5,709 bases of DNA from JBFLVQ01 sp040758525. Its GTDB lineage: Bacteria > Acidobacteriota > Blastocatellia > Chloracidobacteriales > JADJPF01. Below, in pieces: positions 1-5,052 of the stretch; the stretch's first letter is position 1; the number at the start of each line of letters is the position of its first letter. A program made the position numbers and the translations under genes. The notes under the pieces are model-generated. The model was not told the DNA's origin. It worked only from the letters and a program-made list of their open reading frames with translations, and did no database searches. The DNA is taken from positions 1 to 5,709 of the forward strand of contig JBFLVQ010000625.1 in assembly GCA_040758525.1 (NCBI GenBank), in the 5' to 3' direction.

Positions 1-45
1 AACCGTATTGTTATTTTACTTTCTACAATTATGCTACTTGGCTGT
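1..45 (+). other. Lipoprotein signal peptide remnant with lipobox
   Basis: In-frame translation from base 1 gives a hydrophobic h-region ending in Leu-Leu-Gly-Cys, with the Cys codon at 43-45. This matches the signal peptidase II consensus [LVI][ASTVI][GAS]C in its key positions, so the mature protein should start at this lipidated Cys. The n-region and start codon lie to the left of the window. Confidence 0.65.
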
Positions 46-1518
46 GGTCAACGAGAATACTTCAAGAATACTGATGATAAGCTTACCAAGGAAGTGGATT
101 CATATCTAGGTGCAATAATGGCATCCCGACCAATACCAGGAATTGCCGTGGGTATTGTTAAAGGAGATAGACTGATCTTCTCAAAAGGCTATGGTACACG
201 CCATCTTCAAGAGGGTGGAGATGTAGTGCCAGAAATGGTCTTTCATACTGCTTCAGTTTCCAAGACCTTTGTTGCTACGGCAATTATGCAGCTTGTCGAG
301 AAGGGACAGATCGAGCTTGATGCTCCTGTGACTCGCTATCTTCCTCACTTCACACTGGCTGACAATCGTGCTCAGCAGATTACCATAGGCCACCTACTTT
401 CACATACTTCTGGAATGGCTTCGGATATTGAAGGAGGAGAATGGTGGAAATCTCCTGAATTAGATGAGCTGGCACTGGACCGTTTTGTTAGGAGTCTTAG
501 CAATCGCTCGCTGCTTTCACAACCGGGTGAAAAGTGGCACTATAGCAACTTGGCTTATGAGGTGTTAGGCGATGTGATCGCTAAAGTTTCTGGTAAGAGT
601 TTTGAAGAATATATTGATAGTAATATCTTAAAACCGCTAGGCATGACAAACAGCACTTTCCTTGCTTATCAAGGGCAACCTGCGATGTTGGCCTGGCCGC
701 ATCGTGGTAGCCTTATCCCTGATGTAAGCACAATCTATCCATATAACCGTGCAAGGGCTCCTAGTAGTGCCTTGAAGTCTAATGTGCCAGACCTGGCTCG
801 ATGGTTGGCAATGAATTTGAATAAAGGAGAAGTTCAGGGTACGAAAATACTCTCTTCCTCATTATTAGAGAAGATGTGGCAGTCACAAGCAGAAGTGGAT
901 GGTAGCGAGATAGAGATGGGATTGGGCTGGTTCCTACGCGAACACCGAGGCAGCCGAATGGTAGTTGGTCCAGGGACCGATCCAGGCTTTCATAGTTTAA
1001 TAGGTTTCCTGCCTGAGCACTCTGTTGGTGTTATTGTGCTGATGAACTATGATGGACAATCTCGTATGGAAGCAGTAGAGATTGCCGACGGTATCTTAGA
1101 TATTGGGCTTGGACGAAAGCCAGAAATTCCCTCGGCCTCCATTGCTATACCGCTAGCAAAAGTTCTTGCTCGTTCCAGTATCGAGGCCACCATTGATGAA
1201 TATCATCGCCTCAAGAAAGCTGGTGATAAACGCTACAAAAACGGGACCTCCGATCTTATCACGCTTGGACACGAGCTCTATAAACAGCAACGTTTTGCCG
1301 AAGCCTTACAATTATATTCATTAAATGCTACAGAACATCCTGAGTACTTTTACAGCTATATAGCGATCGCCAAAACCTACCTAAAGATGGGTGATGAGAA
1401 ACGCGCTGCTGAATATTATCAGCAAGGTATTGCACACAATCCAGAGCGTTGGGGTTGTCCACCTTCTTGCTATCAAGATGAGGCGCTAGAAAAACTTATC
1501 AAAAATAATGGACATTGA
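1..1518 (+). CDS. Serine hydrolase (beta-lactamase class C / PBP-like) lipoprotein with C-terminal TPRs, 5' partial
   Basis: Predicted lipid-anchored, envelope-located serine hydrolase of the class C beta-lactamase / DD-peptidase / esterase superfamily; the substrate cannot be read from sequence. Residues are numbered from the Met codon at 31. The SxxK nucleophile motif is S75-V-S-K78 and the second motif is Y171-S-N173. The usual third motif (HxG or KTG) before 'PGF' reads G313-P-G315, so the conserved His/Lys is absent. Residues about 405-470 form two TPR-like helical repeats, an uncommon addition. The Met at 31 is probably not the true start. The frame is open to base 1, the preceding codons encode a hydrophobic run (IVILLSTI), and a lipobox LLGC follows with Cys5 at 43-45. 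The real start therefore lies upstream of the window with a type II signal peptide. The gene stops at TGA 1516-1518 and converges on the Uma2 gene. The fold is confident; retention of normal catalysis is uncertain. Confidence 0.85.
   Translation, partial: NRIVILLSTIMLLGCGQREYFKNTDDKLTKEVDSYLGAIMASRPIPGIAVGIVKGDRLIFSKGYGTRHLQEGGDVVPEMVFHTASVSKTFVATAIMQLVEKGQIELDAPVTRYLPHFTLADNRAQQITIGHLLSHTSGMASDIEGGEWWKSPELDELALDRFVRSLSNRSLLSQPGEKWHYSNLAYEVLGDVIAKVSGKSFEEYIDSNILKPLGMTNSTFLAYQGQPAMLAWPHRGSLIPDVSTIYPYNRARAPSSALKSNVPDLARWLAMNLNKGEVQGTKILSSSLLEKMWQSQAEVDGSEIEMGLGWFLREHRGSRMVVGPGTDPGFHSLIGFLPEHSVGVIVLMNYDGQSRMEAVEIADGILDIGLGRKPEIPSASIAIPLAKVLARSSIEATIDEYHRLKKAGDKRYKNGTSDLITLGHELYKQQRFAEALQLYSLNATEHPEYFYSYIAIAKTYLKMGDEKRAAEYYQQGIAHNPERWGCPPSCYQDEALEKLIKNNGH
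1363..1370. repeat. HIP1-type octameric palindrome GCGATCGC
   Basis: A perfect GCGATCGC lies inside the TPR-coding part of the hydrolase gene. This octamer is greatly over-represented in many cyanobacterial genomes. A single copy in 5.7 kb is only weak taxonomic support. No function is implied. Confidence 0.5.
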
Positions 1519-1547
1519 CCATTAATTGCTAATTGCTGGTTAATGGT
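1518..1547. terminator. Hairpin between convergent genes (possible terminator)
   Basis: An 8-bp perfect inverted repeat, ACCATTAA (1518-1525) and TTAATGGT (1540-1547), encloses a 14-base loop that contains part of a tandem AATTGCT repeat (1524-1537). It directly follows the hydrolase stop codon. The stem is AT-rich and no T-run follows immediately on the plus strand, so it is at best a weak intrinsic terminator. Confidence 0.3.
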
Positions 1548-1566
1548 ATTAAAAACCTCTAAATAG

Positions 1567-1592
1567 GGCTTACTTGCCGAACGAAATAAGCC
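1567..1592. terminator. Second hairpin, 3' of the first Uma2 gene
   Basis: GGCTTA (1567-1572) pairs with TAAGCC (1587-1592) around a 14-base loop, 8 bases beyond the Uma2 stop on the minus strand. On that strand a GGTTTTTAATA stretch comes further downstream, but not directly after the stem. A terminator or mRNA 3'-end role is possible but unproven. Confidence 0.3.
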
Positions 1593-1680
1593 GTTAGCCA
1601 TTAAAGCTGGTCAGGATCTTCACCCAAAGCACGTAATTTGGCAGCAAGACGTTCTGCTCTTTGACGTTCCTGATCAGCGC
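1593..1680 (-). repeat. Direct repeat, copy 1: shared 3' end of the two Uma2 genes
   Basis: Bases 1593-1680 align without gaps to 4965-5052. They include a 48-base identical stretch (1598-1645) covering the stop codon and the last coding bases. The match begins 8 bases outside the coding region. It suggests recent duplication, gene conversion, or strong conservation of the tail. Confidence 0.75.
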
Positions 1681-2530
1681 GCTGATCTGCCTGCTCGGTG
1701 CGTAGCCGCTCTTGTTGAAGCTGCTGAGTAACCTGCTCTGCTCTTAGATGCTCTTGCTCAGCACGTAGGCGTTCGGCTTCTTCACGCAATTGAGCTTGCT
1801 CTGCTTTTAGGCGTTCTTGCTCAGCTCTTAGACGTTCTTGCTCTGTTTGTTCAGTGGAGGTAAGTAACCAGTTACCATCCTTATCTGCCCAACGCAACCA
1901 AAGCCGCTCTACACCTTGATACTGACCTTGCCATAAGCCTAGATGCAATTCTAGTCCAGCTATCCAGAAGAGATTGTCTTTCAGGGTAATCTCGCCATAA
2001 CTATCACCCATCAATTGGAATATCCTTAGCTGATCTGTATACCTATCAAAGATAATATAGTAGGGTATACGCAGAATCTGCTCATATACTATCCACTTGG
2101 TAGGAGGTTCACCAGTTTCACGCCGGGTCTTGCCTAAATCCTCTTTCTCTGTGCCAGGAGAGAGTAGCTCTACTACAATAATGGGACTGACACCTTCCTG
2201 CCAGATGACATAGCTAAGACGTAGGTCTGAACCATCATAGAGTCTAGGTATACCCACCACAGCAAACCAATCCGGACGTTTATACCAGAGAGGATGGCGA
2301 ATATCGAAATAGAGATTAAGATCGGTAGCTACAAAGCATTGCTCTTGAGAATAAGTGGGTGGCTGGAAAGTCTCTTTGAGCAGTTGAGGTTGTAGTAAAT
2401 GAAATTCGTCAGGCAAGCCAGGCTCCTTAGGATCTTCACTGGGCAGATCATACATAGTAGGTAAGTAATCTTTGGGTGGACGGGGCGGGTCAAATTGAGG
2501 TATTTTCTCGCCCCAGTATTTTTCAGTCAT
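1601..2530 (-). CDS. Uma2-family (DUF820) endonuclease-like protein with long coiled-coil tail
   Basis: 309-residue member of the Uma2/DUF820 family, which has a PD-(D/E)XK restriction-endonuclease-like fold. Biological substrates of the family are largely unknown, although it is often present in dozens of copies in cyanobacteria. Family landmarks visible are RPD (D87) followed by the strand WFAVVG, IIVVELLSP (E121), the D131/K134 segment, and the strand IPYYIIFD at about 155-162. The N-terminal 60 residues are proline-rich. From about residue 230 to 295 the protein is a run of heptads close to ERLRAEQ, a highly charged predicted coiled coil. It ends in AERLAAKLRALGEDPDQL, shared exactly with the second Uma2 protein of the window. 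The start at 2530 is supported by a purine-rich AGGAAGAGAGGG just upstream and by a TATAAT promoter. It is divergent from the kinase gene and convergent with the hydrolase gene. Nuclease activity is inferred from the family only. Confidence 0.85.
   Translation of the reverse strand: MTEKYWGEKIPQFDPPRPPKDYLPTMYDLPSEDPKEPGLPDEFHLLQPQLLKETFQPPTYSQEQCFVATDLNLYFDIRHPLWYKRPDWFAVVGIPRLYDGSDLRLSYVIWQEGVSPIIVVELLSPGTEKEDLGKTRRETGEPPTKWIVYEQILRIPYYIIFDRYTDQLRIFQLMGDSYGEITLKDNLFWIAGLELHLGLWQGQYQGVERLWLRWADKDGNWLLTSTEQTEQERLRAEQERLKAEQAQLREEAERLRAEQEHLRAEQVTQQLQQERLRTEQADQRADQERQRAERLAAKLRALGEDPDQL
1646..1843 (-). repeat. 21-bp-period repeat encoding coiled-coil heptads
   Basis: The 3' part of the first Uma2 gene consists of degenerate 21-base units encoding seven-residue repeats close to E-R-L-[RK]-A-E-Q, about nine units with some insertions. 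Such in-frame repeats can change copy number by slippage or recombination, altering coil length without breaking the frame. Confidence 0.7.
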
Positions 2531-2533
2531 AAG

Positions 2534-2545
2534 CCCTCTCTTCCT
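2534..2545 (-). promoter_or_regulatory. Purine-rich ribosome binding site of first Uma2 gene
   Basis: On the minus strand AGGAAGAGAGGG precedes CTT-ATG. The AGGA core sits at a workable distance from the ATG at 2530 and supports that start. Confidence 0.5.
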
Positions 2546-2553
2546 AGTCGCTC

Positions 2554-2582
2554 ATTATAGCATTATCGATCTCGCTTGTTGA
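2554..2582 (-). promoter_or_regulatory. Sigma70-type promoter for first Uma2 gene
   Basis: The minus strand has a perfect -10 TATAAT (2554-2559) and a 4/6 match -35 TCAACA (2577-2582) with a 17-base spacer. Predicted transcription would start near 2547, giving a short leader of about 16 bases that still holds the ribosome binding site. Confidence 0.5.
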
Positions 2583-2610
2583 CTTCACTGCGCCTGCCCT
2601 TAAGGACAAT

Positions 2611-2643
2611 CTTTTCATTGATATTGAAAAGGATATTGAAAAG
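2611..2643. repeat. Tandem 12-bp repeat overlapping an inverted repeat; candidate operator
   Basis: GATATTGAAAAG occurs twice head to tail (2620-2631 and 2632-2643). The first copy also closes a perfect 7-bp inverted repeat, CTTTTCA (2611-2617) with TGAAAAG (2625-2631), around a 7-base centre. It lies 25-57 bases upstream of the ATG at 2668 in the divergent intergenic region, a typical place for a regulator site. The regulator is unknown. Confidence 0.4.
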
Positions 2644-2662
2644 CCCTTGTTACCGCAATAAT
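2636..2662 (+). promoter_or_regulatory. Possible promoter of the kinase gene
   Basis: TTGAAA (2636-2641, 5/6 match to -35) is followed by AATAAT (2657-2662, 5/6 match to -10), but the spacer is only 15 bases. TAATAC at 2659 gives a 17-base spacer but a poorer -10. If real, transcription would begin at about the ATG at 2668, which would favour the internal ATG at 2755 as the translation start. Confidence 0.25.
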
Positions 2663-2667
2663 ACGAA

Positions 2668-4884
2668 ATGCAAAGGTTGATAAAAACCTTTATTATTGCC
2701 GAGAAAGTAGAGACTGGCTATGACTCAGTGAATAGTGGCAGAGAAAGATTTGTTATGAATGATATCGATGCTAAGAACAATATTAGCGACATTGAAGTAG
2801 ATAAAGAGATTTTGATAGAGGATCTGAATGGTTTAGTAGTGCAGCAGTTCAATGAACTACTAATGAATATCAAGCCACCGAATCAGATCATACCGCCACC
2901 TACTGCGCCGCCAGGAGACAGGGTTTATGCGTTAGTGAATTGGGCAGAAAGTCGTAATGGATGCGGATTAGCTAAGATCAAAGAGTCATTAAATAATATC
3001 CTAAACCCTCACATAAAAACATCAACTGTAGGTAGTGAAGCCATATTGGCTGAAGTGGAACAAGCACTCAACAAAACCAGTGCTCATCGTCATTCACTTT
3101 CAGAACAACTAGCACAGGCTTACCACGATAAAGAGGAGTCAATCTCATCAGGGCTGGATAGTAGTGAAATAGACAAACAGATACTTGCACTACGTCGTCA
3201 ACTAAGAGAAGGGCCTATCCTGTCAGTAGGAGAATTTCTTGGCAATGGGCGATATCGTCTGCTAGAGAGAATTGGACAAGGGGGCTTTGCCACGATATGG
3301 AAAGGATATGATAGGCAAGATAAACAACTAGTAGCGATCAAGATATTGCATAGCCAATGGACAGAGGATCAAAGCTATCTAACACGGTTTAAGCGAGGAG
3401 CAAAAAGGATGGCAGGACTTCGACATCCCGCCATTGTAAGAGTGGTTGAAGAGTGTAGTAATGAGGAAGGGTTTTATTATTTCGTTATGGAATACATAGC
3501 AGGAGGAGACTTAAGACAAGCAATAATTAACAAGCGACTTAAAGTAGAAGAAATAATAGCAGCAATATGTCAGGCAGGAGAAGCGCTAGAGTATGCTCAT
3601 AATCAAGGGTTAATCCATAGAGATGTAAAACCAGCAAATATCTTGATAGCAGGAGATAGCAGTATACGACTAACAGACTTTGATCTGGTACATGCAGATG
3701 ACACTACGGGAGGGACAAGAACCAGTGCAATGGGGACATATGTATTTGCAGCGCCGGAAGTGATGAGTTCTGGCAAGGAAGCCACGATAAAGTCGGACAT
3801 CTATTCGCTAGCAATGACATTAATATATGGATTATATGGAGAGGAGCTACCGTTGCGAGTAGTAAGAAATCCGTCATTATTTATAGATGGACTTGAGTGT
3901 AGTGAGGAAATGAAAGCAGCCTTAAAAAAGGCGATAGCGGATGAACCAGAGGAGCGGTTTAATAGTGTAAAGGAGTTTTGTCGAGAGATTAGCAGAAAGG
4001 AGTTGTCCAGTGGGTCTTGGTTAAAGACATACAACTTCGAAGTTGTGACTCTAGATTCGAAAGGTGAGATAGTAAAACTCGAACAGGGGCAGGCAAGATA
4101 TTTTAGTGAAGATTTGGGTGAAGGGGGAGAGTTAGAAATGGTGTTGATACCTGGAGGAGAGTTTGAGATGGGATCGCCCTCTACAGAAAAGGATCGAAGT
4201 GATGATGAAGGCCCACAGCATAGAGTAAGAGTGGCAGAATTCTACATGGGGAAATATCAGGTAACACAGGAACAGTGGCGTGTAGTGGCTGGCTTGCCAA
4301 AGGTGAAACGAGACCTTGGTGCTGAGCCATCTTACTTTAAGCCAGCAGAGGGGGAAAAGAATCTGCCAGTAGAGCGGGTATCGTGGGAAGAAGCGATAGA
4401 ATTTTGTGCGCGGTTATCACGTAAAACCGGGAAAGAGTATCGATTGCCAAGCGAGGCAGAGTGGGAGTATGGGTGTCGAGCTGGAACAAGAACACCATTT
4501 GGGTTTGGGGAGACAATAACACTAGAGTATGTGAATTATGGTGGGGGTTATCCGTATGGGTCAGCACCAAAAGGTATTTATCGAGAGAAGACGGTGCCGG
4601 TAGGAAGCCTGGGAAAAGCGAATAGATTTGGGATATATGATATGCATGGGAATGTGTGGGAATGGTGTTTGGACGGGTGGCATGGTAGTTATGAGGGGGC
4701 GCCGGAAGATGGAAGCGCCTGGGATGGAGGAGAAACTGACCTCCGTGTAGTGCGCGGCGGTTCTTTGTACGCCTACGGCGGTAGACTCTGCCGCTCTGCT
4801 ATTCGCAATAGGCTTAGAATGGACCGCAGGGGCAACTTCCTTGGGTTTCGGCTAGTTGTTTCTGCTGCGCGGACTCGTAGCTGA
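2668..4884 (+). CDS. EAD-like / serine-threonine kinase / FGE-sulfatase (C-lectin fold) fusion; putative DGR target protein
   Basis: 738-residue three-part protein. Residues about 57-112 (FNELLMNIKPP...WAESRNGCGL) resemble the small helical effector-associated (death-like) domains at the N termini of cyanobacterial NACHT, caspase and TIR proteins. Residues 196-443 are a Hanks-type kinase: glycine loop G203-Q-G-G-F-A, ATP lysine K225, catalytic HRD D319 with K321 and N324, metal-binding D337, APE 362-364, and D377 in SDIYS. Two oddities are DFD instead of DFG (337-339) and Gly244 where the helix-C Glu is expected (RFKRGAK). Residues about 487-735 are an FGE-sulfatase domain (IPGGEFEMGS, YRLPSEAEWEYGCRAG, MHGNVWEW, VVRGGS, GFR). 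The FGE active-site cysteines are not present in the last block, so a binding role is more likely than catalysis. No membrane segment is seen. The ATG at 2755 (residue 30) is an alternative start; neither has a strong ribosome binding site. Confidence 0.9.
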   Translation: MQRLIKTFIIAEKVETGYDSVNSGRERFVMNDIDAKNNISDIEVDKEILIEDLNGLVVQQFNELLMNIKPPNQIIPPPTAPPGDRVYALVNWAESRNGCGLAKIKESLNNILNPHIKTSTVGSEAILAEVEQALNKTSAHRHSLSEQLAQAYHDKEESISSGLDSSEIDKQILALRRQLREGPILSVGEFLGNGRYRLLERIGQGGFATIWKGYDRQDKQLVAIKILHSQWTEDQSYLTRFKRGAKRMAGLRHPAIVRVVEECSNEEGFYYFVMEYIAGGDLRQAIINKRLKVEEIIAAICQAGEALEYAHNQGLIHRDVKPANILIAGDSSIRLTDFDLVHADDTTGGTRTSAMGTYVFAAPEVMSSGKEATIKSDIYSLAMTLIYGLYGEELPLRVVRNPSLFIDGLECSEEMKAALKKAIADEPEERFNSVKEFCREISRKELSSGSWLKTYNFEVVTLDSKGEIVKLEQGQARYFSEDLGEGGELEMVLIPGGEFEMGSPSTEKDRSDDEGPQHRVRVAEFYMGKYQVTQEQWRVVAGLPKVKRDLGAEPSYFKPAEGEKNLPVERVSWEEAIEFCARLSRKTGKEYRLPSEAEWEYGCRAGTRTPFGFGETITLEYVNYGGGYPYGSAPKGIYREKTVPVGSLGKANRFGIYDMHGNVWEWCLDGWHGSYEGAPEDGSAWDGGETDLRVVRGGSLYAYGGRLCRSAIRNRLRMDRRGNFLGFRLVVSAARTRS
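2836..3003 (+). other. Effector-associated-like (death-like) adaptor domain
   Basis: Residues 57-112 of the kinase protein show a pattern of a FxELL helix, a PP-containing loop, RVxALVxWAES, GCGL and a final helix. It is recalled from N-terminal adaptor modules of cyanobacterial conflict and signalling proteins. Such domains are thought to recruit partners carrying a matching domain by homotypic contacts. This assignment is pattern recognition without a profile search. Confidence 0.5.
3253..3996 (+). other. Ser/Thr protein kinase domain with DFD motif
   Basis: Residues 196-443. All catalytic-loop residues are kept (H317-R-D319, K321, N324), as are K225 and D337. The DFG glycine is replaced by Asp339, and the helix-C Glu position carries Gly244. 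The activation segment TTGGTRTSAMGT holds several Thr/Ser residues that could be phosphorylated. Activity is likely but regulation may be atypical. Confidence 0.85.
4126..4872 (+). other. FGE-sulfatase / C-type-lectin-fold domain
   Basis: Residues 487-735 contain the family blocks MVLIPGGEFEMGS, GPQHRV, FYMGKYQVTQEQW, PVERVSWEEAIEFC, YRLPSEAEWEYGCRAGT, GIYDMHGNVWEWC, RVVRGGS and GFR. This fold serves as formylglycine-generating enzyme in some proteins and as the display scaffold of DGR variable proteins in others. The GGS..C..C active-site spacing of true FGE is not present; only C708 remains in that block. Confidence 0.85.
4741..4884 (+). other. Putative DGR variable region (VR) at the 3' end of the kinase gene
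   Basis: Encodes residues 692-738. Conserved anchors (RVVRGGS, CRSA, GFR, SAARTRS) alternate with residues typical of adenine-mutagenised sites. Codons for Y701, A702, Y703, G704, G705, L707, I712, L716, D719, G722, F724 and L725 are all NNY, each reachable from AAY by changes at A only; AAY codons remain at N714 and N723. In codons 700-725, 20 of 26 end in C or T, against 12 of 26 in codons 666-691. C content rises from 11/120 bases (4621-4740) to 31/120 (4741-4860). The position at the extreme C terminus of a C-lectin-fold protein is the known site of DGR variable regions. No template repeat or reverse transcriptase lies in the window, so this remains a strong inference. Confidence 0.7.
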
Positions 4885-4890
4885 TGTACT

Positions 4891-4911
4891 CTTTAGTCTT
4901 TACACTTTTGC
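4891..4911 (+). repeat. Three tandem CTTT-led heptamers 3' of the VR
   Basis: CTTTAGT, CTTTACA and CTTTTGC follow one another without gaps, starting 7 bases after the kinase stop codon. Pyrimidine-rich CTTT-type repeats are recalled after variable and template repeats of cyanobacterial DGRs. The repeat is short, so chance is possible. Confidence 0.4.
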
Positions 4912-4932
4912 CAGCGCGGTTTTTGCGCAGGC
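4910..4932 (+). promoter_or_regulatory. GC-rich hairpin after the VR; candidate DGR target-recognition hairpin
   Basis: GCC-A-GCGC (4910-4917) pairs with GCGC-A-GGC (4925-4932), interrupted by one A-A mismatch, around a 7-base loop GGTTTTT. It starts 26 bases after the stop codon. A DNA hairpin just 3' of the homing initiation site is needed for efficient target recognition in studied phage DGRs. The T-run is in the loop, not after the stem, so an intrinsic terminator is less likely. Confidence 0.45.
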
Positions 4933-4964
4933 ATGAAAATTTTAGCCCAGTTCAATAACGCAAA

Positions 4965-5052
4965 GTTAACCATTAAAGCTGGTCAGGATCTTCACCCAAA
5001 GCACGTAATTTGGCAGCGAGCCGTTCTGCTCTTTGACGCTCTTGTTCGGCTT
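4965..5052 (-). repeat. Direct repeat, copy 2: shared 3' end of the two Uma2 genes
   Basis: Second copy of the repeat at 1593-1680, same orientation, offset 3372 bases. The two copies flank the whole kinase gene and could recombine to delete it. Confidence 0.75.

Noticed and set aside
1646..1843. CRISPR-like or noncoding tandem repeat
   Set aside because: The 21-base period is in frame and encodes coiled-coil heptads, without spacers.
3603..4570. Minus-strand open frames of 65-77 codons inside the kinase gene (3603-3800, 3801-4034, 4337-4570)
   Set aside because: They lie antisense to a well-supported coding region, have no recognisable domains or ribosome binding sites, and read as shadows of the kinase gene.
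4126..4872. Catalytic formylglycine-generating enzyme acting on a sulfatase
   Set aside because: The active-site cysteine pair is absent, no sulfatase gene is nearby, and the domain is fused to a kinase.
2668..4884. Gene broken or chimaeric because of the composition change near 4741
   Set aside because: The frame is continuous and the FGE-fold blocks RVVRGGS and GFR complete the domain normally, so the change fits sequence replacement by a template copy rather than a frameshift or assembly error.
4910..4932. Intrinsic transcription terminator of the kinase gene
   Set aside because: The T-run is in the loop and no T-run follows the stem (ATGAAAATTTTAG follows), so a simple terminator is a poor fit, though not excluded.
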